The notes under the pieces were generated by a model. That model had not been told where the DNA came from. It worked only from the letters and a program-made list of their open reading frames with translations, and made no database searches. A DNA stretch of 37,708 bases from Bacteroidales bacterium. Lineage in GTDB: Bacteria > Bacteroidota > Bacteroidia > Bacteroidales > Tenuifilaceae. Positions 1 through 7,681 of this stretch are shown one piece after another. The translations under genes and the position numbers were made by a program. How positions within the stretch are numbered: the first letter of the stretch is position 1; each line of letters starts with the position of its first letter. The stretch spans positions 1 to 37,708 of the forward strand of contig JAQUJY010000008.1 in assembly GCA_028680705.1 (NCBI GenBank), given 5' to 3'.

Positions 1-302
1 TCATTTTCCAATCTATTTTGTCTGCAAGATACTAATTAATAAGATTCAGTTTTATTTCGTTATAGTTTTGCAGTCTCATATCTTTTGATTTTTATTCAGA
101 TATGGTTTTTTTCAGCTTGCAGGTAACTATCAAATATATATAATTATCACAAAAAATAATAGGGTTCTACTTTATTTCATGGTTTAGACAAATTGATTTT
201 CTGTACAATAAATAATTTGCATTTAACTTTTTTTATTCAATGATATAATAAATTGGTCATACGTTTAGCTACATTTGTACCCTCTAAAACAATGAGATTA
301 TA
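1..302. other. AT-rich leader region with no gene
   Basis: This is the left edge of the window. It is very AT-rich, and I found no open reading frame with a credible start or protein-like composition. It presumably holds the upstream control region of the flavoprotein gene that starts at 303. The only recognisable signal is a -7-like TACATTTG at 270-277, listed separately. Confidence 0.6.
270..277 (+). promoter_or_regulatory. putative -7 promoter element for the nitronate monooxygenase gene
   Basis: TACATTTG matches the Bacteroidetes housekeeping -7 consensus TAnnTTTG and lies 25 bases before the ATG at 303. No good TTTG box lies 19 bases upstream, so this is a half-supported promoter. Confidence 0.35.
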
Positions 303-1391
303 ATGAGAGAATTAAAAATTGGAAGTTTAACAATCCCAGTGCCCATCATCCAGGGTGGAATGGGAGTTGGCGTTTCCCTGTCAGGGTTAGCCGTAGCCGT
401 TGCAAACGAGGGTGGAGTAGGTGTTATCTCGGCAGCAGGCTTGGGTCTGGTGCATCGTAATTCGGCCCTCGATTTTATTCAGGCGAATATTGAAGGGCTT
501 AAAATGGAACTTCGCTCTGCCAAAGAAAAAACAAAGGGAATAATTGGTGTTAATATAATGGTAGCCATGACAAACTTTGCCGATTTAGTGAAAACGGCAA
601 TAGCAGAGAAGGCTGATATTATCTTTTCGGGCGCAGGGTTACCCTTAGATTTGCCCAAGTTTCTGCAACCTGGGAGTGTAACTAAACTTGTACCCATTGT
701 TTCGTCGAGTAGGGCAGCAAAAATAATTTGCGAAAAGTGGAAGTCAATGTACAACTACCTGCCCGACGCAATTGTTGTTGAGGGTCCTAAGGCTGGTGGG
801 CACATAGGCTTTAAGAACAATCAGATTGATGATGCTGAGTATTCTCTTGAAGAGCTTGTTCCTGCTGTTGTTAGGGAGGTGAAGTTTTTTGAGGATAAGT
901 ATCATCAGAAAATATCCGTAATTGCTGCTGGTGGTATTTATAGCGGACAGGATATGTATAGCATTATGCAGAAGGGTGCGGGTGCGGTTCAGATGGGGTC
1001 GAGATTTGTACCCACCTTTGAATGTGACGCTGCCGCAGCCTTTAAACAAGCATATATTGATGCAAAGCAGAGTGATATAGAGATAATTCAAAGCCCTGTT
1101 GGCATGCCAGGTAGGGCGTTACATAATGAATTTATCCAAAAGGTGACTTTAGGGCTAAAGAAACCACCGAAATGCCCATATCATTGCATTAAAACCTGTG
1201 ATATTTCAAAAAGCCCATACTGCATTATCTCAGCATTGTACAATGCTTATAGGGGAAATATGAAGAGCGGATATGCTTTTGCTGGAAGTAATGCTTATCT
1301 ATCGGAAAAGATATCAACCGTAAAAGAGGTTTTTGCTGATATTGTGACAGGATTCCAGAATGCTATCTCACAAGCAAAGGATAATAAATAG
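303..1391 (+). CDS. nitronate monooxygenase / NAD(P)H-dependent flavin oxidoreductase family protein
   Basis: A 362-aa TIM-barrel flavoprotein of the nitronate monooxygenase / FabK-like family, expected to bind FMN and oxidise nitronates or reduce an unknown substrate in the cytoplasm. The N-terminal PIIQGGMGVGVS (about 14-25) is the family opening. VEGPKAGGHIGF (159-170) places the family histidine at H167, and the phosphate-binding part is VIAAGGIYSG and GAGAVQMGSRF (206-235). The C-terminal end has four cysteines at 291, 295, 299 and 307 in about 17 residues, which could bind a metal or an Fe-S cluster. The family also contains enoyl-ACP reductase II, so substrate cannot be assigned. It stands alone and faces the minus-strand cold-shock gene, with a shared terminator hairpin between them. 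Confidence 0.88.
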   Translation: MRELKIGSLTIPVPIIQGGMGVGVSLSGLAVAVANEGGVGVISAAGLGLVHRNSALDFIQANIEGLKMELRSAKEKTKGIIGVNIMVAMTNFADLVKTAIAEKADIIFSGAGLPLDLPKFLQPGSVTKLVPIVSSSRAAKIICEKWKSMYNYLPDAIVVEGPKAGGHIGFKNNQIDDAEYSLEELVPAVVREVKFFEDKYHQKISVIAAGGIYSGQDMYSIMQKGAGAVQMGSRFVPTFECDAAAAFKQAYIDAKQSDIEIIQSPVGMPGRALHNEFIQKVTLGLKKPPKCPYHCIKTCDISKSPYCIISALYNAYRGNMKSGYAFAGSNAYLSEKISTVKEVFADIVTGFQNAISQAKDNK

Positions 1392-1415
1392 CTGATTGTA
1401 GTTTTATGATTTCGG

Positions 1416-1450
1416 AACTTTTGAACTAGATTACTCCTAGTTCAAAAGTT
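1416..1450. terminator. bidirectional terminator hairpin between convergent genes
   Basis: Perfect 14-bp inverted repeat: AACTTTTGAACTAG at 1416-1429 and its complement at 1437-1450, with a 7-base loop. It begins 25 bases after the flavoprotein stop. Its right arm contains the TAG stop and last codons of the convergent minus-strand gene. T-tracts are short on both sides, so termination in either direction is inferred from position and stem strength. Confidence 0.65.
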
Positions 1451-1886
1451 TCACTTTGATTGCGTTAAGTCCTTTTTGTCCCATTTCGGTTTCAAAGTTC
1501 ACCTTATCACGCTCTTGCACTTCATCAAGTAATCCGTTTACGTGGAAAAAGATGCTCTCCTGTGAGTCTAAATCTTTTATAAAACCGTACCCTTTTGATT
1601 GGTTGTAATAGGTAACAACTCCAGTGCGGATTAGGTCTGCAGGGTCTATAGGCTCTTGCTTGGGTACAGCAATCTCAATGTCTTCAACATTTATTTTTTC
1701 TTTCTCGCTAGGATCGGGGGGAGTATCTGTAATGTTACCAAACTCATCAACATAAGCTATCATGTCATCAAAGTCTTGTGTTTTCTCGGCTTTGCGTTCC
1801 TCTTTTCTTTGTAGCTTATCTTTCTTTTTCTTTTGTCTTCTTTTTTCTTGTTCTCTTTTGTTAAATGAGTCTTGTGATCTTGCCAT
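1437..1886 (-). CDS. cold-shock-domain protein with basic N-terminal extension
   Basis: A 149-aa protein with a C-terminal cold-shock domain (about 86-149). It shows the RNP1-like KGYGFI (98-103) and RNP2-like IFFHVN (112-117), which bind single-stranded nucleic acid. The first 36 residues are almost entirely K, R, E and Q, and probably form a charged helix. An acidic, proline-containing linker (about 37-85) joins the two parts. Classical CspA proteins are about 70 aa, so half of this protein lies outside the domain. The extended layout is compatible with an RNA chaperone that has an additional RNA- or ribosome-contacting arm, but that role is inference. ATG start at 1886. The gene ends inside the shared terminator hairpin. 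Confidence 0.9.
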   Translation of the reverse strand: MARSQDSFNKREQEKRRQKKKKDKLQRKEERKAEKTQDFDDMIAYVDEFGNITDTPPDPSEKEKINVEDIEIAVPKQEPIDPADLIRTGVVTYYNQSKGYGFIKDLDSQESIFFHVNGLLDEVQERDKVNFETEMGQKGLNAIKVKLLN

Positions 1887-2060
1887 TAGTTATGTTTGAA
1901 TTAGGTAGTGAAGCTAAGCAATTAGGTTTTGCTTGCTTGAATAATGTTTATTATTTCGCAAAGGTACACATTTAGGTTGTAGCAATCAAGATATATTGAA
2001 AAATGGCAAATCTTTAGATTTTTTCATGAATGGGTAAGGCATAGCTTATCAGGCCTTAAT

Positions 2061-2098
2061 ACGACTACAAACGACTACAAACGAATGTTAAACGACTC
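2061..2098 (+). repeat. 10-bp tandem repeat in the ssb upstream region
   Basis: ACGACTACAA occurs twice head to tail at 2061-2080, followed by the degenerate copies ACGAATGTTA and ACGACTC up to about 2098. It lies about 40 bases upstream of the likely -7 element of ssb, so it could be an operator or protein-binding array. No bound factor can be named. Confidence 0.5.
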
Positions 2099-2136
2099 TA
2101 ACCGTTTATTTACCGAATCATGCTTTGAGATGGTCG

Positions 2137-2144
2137 TTACTTTG
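2137..2144 (+). promoter_or_regulatory. putative -7 element for ssb
   Basis: TTACTTTG followed by CA resembles the Bacteroidetes -7 box. It lies 41 bases before the ssb ATG. The -33 region is poor. Confidence 0.3.
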
Positions 2145-2184
2145 CATCAACAAATTATTCGTTTAACCAATAAAAAAAATCATT

Positions 2185-2523
2185 ATGGAAACAACAATTA
2201 ACAAAGTAGAACTTCAAGGGTTTCTTGGACGCGATGCAGAGGTTCGCACATTCGATAGCGGACGTACACTAATTAGTTTTAGCTTGGCCACAAACGAGAG
2301 CTACAAAAACAGCAAAGGAGAGTGGGTAGATAGTACCACATGGCACAACATTACGCTCTGGGTTAATAAAAAGGATGAGAATTACGATTTTCTAAAAAAA
2401 GGAGCCTTGGTTGCCGTAAACGGCAAGATGAATACCCGTAAGTACACAGATAAAAATGAGCAGGATCGCTACATCACAGAGGTGGTGGCACAAAAAGTTG
2501 AACTGGCCAAGACAAATGTTTAG
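2185..2523 (+). CDS. ssb: single-stranded DNA-binding protein (short form)
   Basis: A 112-aa protein that is nearly all OB-fold: NKVELQGFLGRDAEVR at the N-terminus, then WHNITLWVN and the strand around YITEVVAQKVEL. It should bind single-stranded DNA as an oligomer in replication, recombination or repair. It is much shorter than Escherichia coli SSB (178 aa). It ends directly after the OB-fold and has no acidic DDDIPF-like tail, the part that normally recruits partner proteins. That suggests an accessory or specialised SSB, with the main replicative copy elsewhere. It is monocistronic, with a tandem repeat and a putative promoter upstream and a hairpin downstream. Confidence 0.92.
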   Translation: METTINKVELQGFLGRDAEVRTFDSGRTLISFSLATNESYKNSKGEWVDSTTWHNITLWVNKKDENYDFLKKGALVAVNGKMNTRKYTDKNEQDRYITEVVAQKVELAKTNV

Positions 2524-2563
2524 TGCGTGGGTAAGAGGAACAGATAGCTATCATAATTACTAT

Positions 2564-2603
2564 AATGCTAGGGCAAGAGGATTTAAACTCAAGTCCTAGC
2601 GTT
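2564..2603 (+). terminator. putative ssb terminator
   Basis: AATGCTAGG (2564-2572) can pair with CCTAGCGTT (2595-2603), with one G-T pair, across a 22-base loop that contains further self-complementarity. It is followed by ATTTTCATTT and lies 41 bases after the ssb stop. Confidence 0.5.
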
Positions 2604-2739
2604 ATTTTCATTTATAGAATCAGCAGGTAATTATTTATCAACACTAATGCCCTTACAACTGGTATTTGAGTAAGATAAATTCTTGGCATGGCATTTGTTT
2701 TATTAGTAATAGAACACATTACTCCTAAAAAATACTGCC

Positions 2740-4071
2740 ATGAAAAAGTTAAAAAGTACACTTATAGTTGTTGCGCTAGTTTGGTTAGCGGGAACTAATT
2801 GGTTGTTTGCCCAGAGTAATTCCAATGAATACCTTGGTTTACCTGGCGACAACCTAAATCTTTATGCTGTAATGGATGTATTTCAGAACTCAGAAACCAT
2901 TGAAGCATTTGAGAGAAACCTAAACGATCCGGATAAATTAATTAACAACCTCGATTTGAATGACGACAATCTGGTGGATTACATTATGGTTTACGACTAT
3001 GTTGAGGATAATTCTCATACCATTGTTTTAAGGGTTGCTCTTAATAAAAGAGAACAGCAAGACGTTGCCGTTTTTACGGTTCAGCAATTCAGTGATGGTT
3101 CGGTTCAAATTCAGCTTATTGGCGATGAGGCTTTGTATGGACCAAACTACATTGTTGAGCCTATTTATGCAGAAACGCCGAATCCGGGTTATACAGGAAA
3201 TGCATATCAAACTCAAGGAAATAACGTAGTTACCACAACCTATTACGAGGTGGCCAGTTGGCCAGTTGTTATCTATTTATATGAGCCAATTTACAGTCCA
3301 TGGAGTTCGGATTGGTACTGGGGTTACTATCCACCCTACTGGCATCCATGGTCTCCACACTACTGGCATTTTTACTATGGTTACCATTCCCATTGGCACG
3401 GGTATTATTATGCGCATTACAGGCCATGGAGGCACTATCGTTCCAATAGATATCGTAATGTTTATATTACAAACATAAGGAACTACTCACCAACAGTGGT
3501 TGTTAATATTAATAATGGTAGATACAGAGAAACGTACGGCAAGCCTGACCGAGTAAAGGATGGTGAAAATCTTTTTGTTCAGAAACATCCCAATGGAGTT
3601 CCAAGGCCAAATAGGCAAAGGTTAGAAAAGAATAGTATTGAGCGGGAGAGACCTAACTTAAATCAAGGGATAAATGAGAATGAGCATAGGCCAGTTAGAG
3701 AAAGAGAAATAGATAGAAATAATAGTTTAACCCGACCAACCCCTACCCAAAGAAAACCGAAGGAAACTAAAGAGATTATTCGGAATGATATTGGAGGGAG
3801 TAGGGACAAAGGGACGGCCAAGGAAATAAAGAACCGACCGCCCAAAAAGGAGGCTATAGCTAAGCCTGTAAGTAGACCACAAACTGGAACTGTGGCAAAG
3901 CCTACAAAAAAACCACAAAAGCCAGTAAAAAATGAATCAGCAAAGCCCAAAAGAGAAAAGGTGTCGAAGCCAGTTTCAACTCCAAAGCAATCCAAGCCAA
4001 GGCAATCGACTACAAAACAAGAAACAAAAGGGGCTAGCGAGAGAACGAAAAATAGGGAAAGGACTTTTTGA
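2740..4071 (+). CDS. secreted protein with Tyr/Trp/His-rich centre and Lys/Arg/Pro-rich tail
   Basis: A 443-aa protein of unknown function. A clear signal peptide (1-24, ending LFA before Q25) sends it to the periplasm or beyond. Residues 25-165 look folded and include an EF-hand-like acidic stretch DLNDDNLVD (72-80). Residues about 181-240 are extraordinarily rich in Tyr, Trp, His and Pro. The rest (about 265-443) is low-complexity and strongly basic, full of K, R, P, T and S, and is probably disordered. A basic tail of this kind could bind DNA, polysaccharide or the cell surface; this is inference. It is monocistronic, with a terminator directly after it. Several overlapping open frames exist, but only this one has a signal peptide and a sensible composition. 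Confidence 0.75.
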   Translation: MKKLKSTLIVVALVWLAGTNWLFAQSNSNEYLGLPGDNLNLYAVMDVFQNSETIEAFERNLNDPDKLINNLDLNDDNLVDYIMVYDYVEDNSHTIVLRVALNKREQQDVAVFTVQQFSDGSVQIQLIGDEALYGPNYIVEPIYAETPNPGYTGNAYQTQGNNVVTTTYYEVASWPVVIYLYEPIYSPWSSDWYWGYYPPYWHPWSPHYWHFYYGYHSHWHGYYYAHYRPWRHYRSNRYRNVYITNIRNYSPTVVVNINNGRYRETYGKPDRVKDGENLFVQKHPNGVPRPNRQRLEKNSIERERPNLNQGINENEHRPVREREIDRNNSLTRPTPTQRKPKETKEIIRNDIGGSRDKGTAKEIKNRPPKKEAIAKPVSRPQTGTVAKPTKKPQKPVKNESAKPKREKVSKPVSTPKQSKPRQSTTKQETKGASERTKNRERTF

Positions 4072-4105
4072 TAAACAGGTGTATCTAATTAATCTCTAAC
4101 TATAA

Positions 4106-4141
4106 AGGGTTGTTACGAAATACGGTTTTTGTAACAACCCT
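4106..4141. terminator. bidirectional terminator hairpin
   Basis: AGGGTTGTTAC (4106-4116) and its exact complement (4131-4141) form an 11-bp stem with a 14-base loop. It lies 35 bases after the plus-strand gene and overlaps the stop codon (4140-4142) of the convergent minus-strand hydrolase gene. Confidence 0.7.
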
Positions 4142-5054
4142 AATTTTGTAGTTTCATCAGTTTCGAAATTCTTTTATCAATCTCATCGGCATAGTACAGT
4201 GGCCCGCAAATGTGGCATTCGTCAATTTCGAAATAATCCTTGGGTTCATTGGCATTTTCAAAGAGTTGTTTTGCCATGCTTGCTGGAATTACGCTATCGT
4301 TGATACTATGGATTATAAGTATTGGTTTGTGCAAATTCTTAACGGCAGTTTTTGCTGGGTAGGCTTCCCTAACCATTAATCTACCGATAAAACCAACACT
4401 ATGCGCTGCAATATCCTTATGCGATGAGAAAGCACCCTCGAGTATTACACCATCAATGGCTTTGCTATTCATATTAGCTACCGTTGGAGCTAAGTGACCA
4501 CCCAGCGATTGCCCGTAAAGCAACAGCATTGTGCTTTCTACATCGCTTCGCTGGCTTATTAGTTCTACCGCCGCATTGGCATCGCTTAGCACATTGCCGC
4601 GGTTGGGTTTGCCGCTGGAGAACCCGTAACCGCTATAATCAAAAATAAATGCCTGATAGCCCATCTTTACAAAAGGGAAAACCAGTGATAGGTAGCTAAG
4701 AATATTCCCGCCATTGCCATGCAAAAACAGTAACGTTGCTTTTGGAGGCACAGAATTGGTGGGTGAGATAAACCAACCATGCAGCGTGTCCTCTTGCCTA
4801 TTGCTAAAGAGAATATTCTCGATGCGGTAATCGAAATCAACAGTATCGCCCTTAGGGGTGATAAACACAGGAGGTTGTTTATGCGATACTATGTGCATAG
4901 TGTACAGCATATCACCTGTGTTATCATGGGTTATGCTTGTTGTAATGGGTGCTTTAAGCGGTTTTGGGTGATAAAATTGGTTATTAAAACTACAGGATGT
5001 AACGCTAATCATTATAATCAGCGTAAGAATTAATGATGTTGGTTTTGCTCTCAT
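4140..5054 (-). CDS. alpha/beta hydrolase, probable lipoprotein
   Basis: A 304-aa serine hydrolase of the alpha/beta fold. The start at 5054 (MRAKPTSLIL...) is preferred to the longer frame from 5096 because it puts a lipoprotein signal peptide at the very N-terminus, with C21 in SVTSC as the lipid-modified cysteine. Visible motifs are the oxyanion turn LFLHGNGG, the nucleophile elbow GQSLGG (S183), an acid residue in HSINDSVI (D253) and a histidine in DECHICG (H281). It resembles the BEM46/YqiA-like group of esterase-like hydrolases, with no assignable substrate. It would sit on the periplasmic face of a membrane, anchored by lipid after LspA processing. It is monocistronic. Confidence 0.82.
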   Translation of the reverse strand: MRAKPTSLILTLIIMISVTSCSFNNQFYHPKPLKAPITTSITHDNTGDMLYTMHIVSHKQPPVFITPKGDTVDFDYRIENILFSNRQEDTLHGWFISPTNSVPPKATLLFLHGNGGNILSYLSLVFPFVKMGYQAFIFDYSGYGFSSGKPNRGNVLSDANAAVELISQRSDVESTMLLLYGQSLGGHLAPTVANMNSKAIDGVILEGAFSSHKDIAAHSVGFIGRLMVREAYPAKTAVKNLHKPILIIHSINDSVIPASMAKQLFENANEPKDYFEIDECHICGPLYYADEIDKRISKLMKLQN

Positions 5055-5233
5055 GGTGGATGGTGTTGTTTGACAGGACAGATTTTTTTTAAGCAAAGTT
5101 TTTCTTGATATTAATAAGATGAAATATACTTAAATATTGTTTTAGGTGGTGCTGTATCTTCTAGAGTTAGCAAACTAACCTGTCCTTTTGTATTTATAAC
5201 TATCATACAGTAAATAGGCAGTGGTACTAAAAC

Positions 5234-5268
5234 GTAATGGGGTATGGACTATATCCGTACCCCATTAC
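5234..5268 (-). terminator. terminator downstream of the C69 dipeptidase gene
   Basis: GTAATGGGGTA (5234-5244) and its exact complement (5258-5268) form an 11-bp stem, with a possible inner GGA/TCC extension. It begins 33 bases after the dipeptidase stop on the minus strand and is followed by GTTTTAG. Confidence 0.6.
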
Positions 5269-5301
5269 TAATTTGCGAGATAGCCTGATATTATTATTTT
5301 T

Positions 5302-6942
5302 CTACTCGTTGTTGTTAGTGTATTTTACAATAATTTCGTTTCTCAATTGAAGGAACATGGCGGTAACCTCATCCATTTTTCCGTTTGAGTAGTTGGTTAG
5401 AAATTCTTGAGCTTTTTTCGGGTTCTTCTTTAGTAGCGCAAGTGCTTCGGTCTCAATTCTACTCTGGTTATCAAACATTTCCTGCTCAAATGGAGCCCTA
5501 ACGGCTTGTACATCTTTTGCAACTTCCTGAAACCTTAGGTTGGCTAGGTTATCCACAAAGTCGATGGCCCATCGGGCTGATTTTTCGCTGTACTCGTTTG
5601 GGTTGTATAGTTTGTAGCATTCGGCAACGCTGGTATTCCCAGTGTAAATAGGGATGTATGGGCTAAAGTATGGGTTGTCGAGATACACCCAGTAAACGCC
5701 ACCAATCTCATTGGGTAACCATCCTCGGAGTTGAAGCACCATGCCATAATGCCCTCTATGGCGAGCCACAGGTCTACGATAGGTTATTTTTAGGAGTTTC
5801 CGCATCTCGCTATCTGGAAATGGCGTAGCCAGTGGACTTTTGGCGTAGCCTCCCTTACCATCGGGAACAAACCATGCGGGATCAAGGGTCATATCGTAAA
5901 TTGTGCCCTCAAACGTTGACCGCTGAAAGGCAATTACATCTTGTACCGACAACTTTTTAACGGGCTCAAAGGAGAATGGGTAGGTGGATAGAGGCTCAAC
6001 AAACTGAAAGTAGGGCTGAATAGCCTTGTAAGGGTTATTCGGATCGTACATTCTGTTGGGGAGTTGCTCCTTATTTGGGCCAAATGTGTGATGAAAAAGC
6101 CAGAACCTACTAGTAGCATACTCAACAGGAATTGGTGCATATACATCTTGCCAAACAAAGGGCTTTCCTGATTTGGGATTGTACCAACCTCTATCGATGG
6201 CCTCCTGCATATAGTTATCAGAAACCATAAAATTATCGGAAGCTGGATTAATCTCCTTAATAATGCTCCAGTTAGGTATCATGGTTACATGGTTGTCTGG
6301 TAACTTTTGGGCTGCCCAAATTGCACCTTGCTTTCCGCTTTCGGGTGTCCAATCGGGACCAACGCCAAAAACTTCGAATACCCAAATCTCTTCGGTATCG
6401 GCAAATATCAGACTTTCGGAACCATCACCGCTCGAGGGTAAAAAACCGTAAGTTGTCATCAGATTTCCCACAAACTTAACCGCTTCACTTGCTTTTTTGT
6501 ATCGTTCCAGTGCAAATATTGTGGCCTGCTCAATGGTCATAATCTGTTTCCCTGTTTCGCGGGTTGTCACCAACTCTTGGCGCTGATCAAGTGTGCTCTC
6601 TGCAATGCCTAGTTGGTGCTCATTTACGTGGGAGTATGCAGAGTGAAAGTAGGTATAGGTTTTTTCAGCCTGAGGGATATAGCCTAGCACTATGCCATTA
6701 TCGGTAAGTTCGCGGTCACCATCCAGAATGCCCCAGTAAACAGCAACCTGCTCCCCTGGCTTATAGGTTTGTCCGTGTACAACCCTTATTCTAGAGTCGG
6801 GTCCAGTATCGGTATGAGAAATGATAACCGATCCGTCGTTACTCACCTTTTTGCCTACGGCAATTACTGTGCAGGCCATTGATAAAGATGCGTTTATCAA
6901 CAGAGATGTGGTTATAAGTGATAACAGAAAATTCTTTTTCAT
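5302..6942 (-). CDS. C69 family dipeptidase (peptidase U34), secreted
   Basis: A 546-aa peptidase of family C69, which are N-terminal-nucleophile dipeptidases related to PepD. A signal peptide (1-23) ends directly before C24 in MACTVIAVGKK. Cleavage there would expose the catalytic cysteine as the new N-terminus, as in this family. Further family features are the HTDTGPDSR segment following the nucleophile and a long alpha/beta body rich in aromatic residues up to about 450, then a helical C-terminus. Export suggests that it breaks down dipeptides in the periplasm, feeding amino-acid fermentation. It is monocistronic, with a hairpin terminator and a putative promoter at 6986-6993. Confidence 0.88.
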   Translation of the reverse strand: MKKNFLLSLITTSLLINASLSMACTVIAVGKKVSNDGSVIISHTDTGPDSRIRVVHGQTYKPGEQVAVYWGILDGDRELTDNGIVLGYIPQAEKTYTYFHSAYSHVNEHQLGIAESTLDQRQELVTTRETGKQIMTIEQATIFALERYKKASEAVKFVGNLMTTYGFLPSSGDGSESLIFADTEEIWVFEVFGVGPDWTPESGKQGAIWAAQKLPDNHVTMIPNWSIIKEINPASDNFMVSDNYMQEAIDRGWYNPKSGKPFVWQDVYAPIPVEYATSRFWLFHHTFGPNKEQLPNRMYDPNNPYKAIQPYFQFVEPLSTYPFSFEPVKKLSVQDVIAFQRSTFEGTIYDMTLDPAWFVPDGKGGYAKSPLATPFPDSEMRKLLKITYRRPVARHRGHYGMVLQLRGWLPNEIGGVYWVYLDNPYFSPYIPIYTGNTSVAECYKLYNPNEYSEKSARWAIDFVDNLANLRFQEVAKDVQAVRAPFEQEMFDNQSRIETEALALLKKNPKKAQEFLTNYSNGKMDEVTAMFLQLRNEIIVKYTNNNE

Positions 6943-6985
6943 TGTAAACTCTTTTAATGAATACTAGTCTGTAGTTCAATCCTAA

Positions 6986-6993
6986 CAAAAGTA
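6986..6993 (-). promoter_or_regulatory. putative -7 element for the C69 dipeptidase gene
   Basis: On the minus strand this reads TACTTTTG, matching TAnnTTTG, 43 bases before the ATG. No clear TTTG box lies at the expected distance. Confidence 0.3.
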
Positions 6994-7194
6994 ACAACTT
7001 TAATTGTTTAGTGGCTAGCACCGTTGGGCATTTCTTTGTTGCCTAAACCCGAATTACAAAGTGAAATATAAATAGATTCTTAATAGGCTAATGGCGAGAA
7101 TTCTGCTTGATAGTTTAGATTGTCTTCTGGGATTGGCGGATTTTGCCAGGTTTTACAGGCTGTTTTAGAACTCTATACAATAAAGAATCTGGTT

Positions 7195-7647
7195 CTATGA
7201 GATAAAGGCTTTGCTCCTTTGAATTTTTCTTCTAGCAACCTCATCGGCAAATTGCACCGAAACACAAGTTTTGTTTACAGGATTAAAGAAAGTTCCCAAT
7301 GATTTTGCTAAGACTAATGCTACAGGAATACCCGTAATAGTAATGAATAAGCATGCAATTTGGAAAATAGTAACAACAGCCAAAATTAACCCAAAGGGGA
7401 AATAAAAAATTCTCACAATGAATCCATAAGCTTTCCACGCTGTGTTTTGGTTCGATTTAATATCGCTTTTACTAATCATTCTGCATGAGAATGGGGTTAA
7501 TAAAAATCTTGATAATTGTATTAGCCCCAAACCAATTGGTGCTCCAATGAGTGTGATTACAAAAGCACCTCCAATAAGGAAGGTAACTAATGCGCTTACA
7601 AATCCTAGAAATGGAATATGCCACAAAATGTTCCCTAAAGTTCTCAT
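7195..7647 (-). CDS. YccF-like inner-membrane protein
   Basis: A 150-aa membrane protein. The N-terminal LGNILWHIPFLGF and the glycine-rich hydrophobic segment that follows (about 20-48) resemble the YccF / DUF307 domain, normally present in two copies. A second hydrophobic pair spans about 70-115, including the motif ITGIPVALVLAKS that partly repeats ITLIGAPIGLGLIQLS. The function of the family is not established. It lies 34 bp after the SUMF1-like gene on the same strand, with a 6-bp hairpin (AGGGTG / CACCCT, 7665-7679) in the gap, so co-transcription is possible but could be attenuated. Confidence 0.75.
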   Translation of the reverse strand: MRTLGNILWHIPFLGFVSALVTFLIGGAFVITLIGAPIGLGLIQLSRFLLTPFSCRMISKSDIKSNQNTAWKAYGFIVRIFYFPFGLILAVVTIFQIACLFITITGIPVALVLAKSLGTFFNPVNKTCVSVQFADEVARRKIQRSKAFIS

Positions 7648-7664
7648 TATAATTGGTTTTAATT

Positions 7665-7679
7665 AGGGTGGCTCACCCT
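7665..7679 (-). terminator. short hairpin between the SUMF1-like and YccF-like genes
   Basis: AGGGTG and CACCCT form a 6-bp stem with a 3-base loop, just after the stop of the upstream gene. There is no T-tract, so it may be only a weak terminator or an RNA-stabilising hairpin. Confidence 0.35.
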
Positions 7680-7681
7680 GA

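Noticed and set aside
5055-5096. N-terminal extension of the alpha/beta hydrolase
   Set aside because: It would push the lipoprotein signal peptide inside the protein; the ATG at 5054 puts it at the N-terminus.
5544-5747. Minus-strand small frames inside the dipeptidase, mmd and ileS genes
   Set aside because: These are alternative-frame shadows with composition unlike proteins; the main frames carry complete family motifs.
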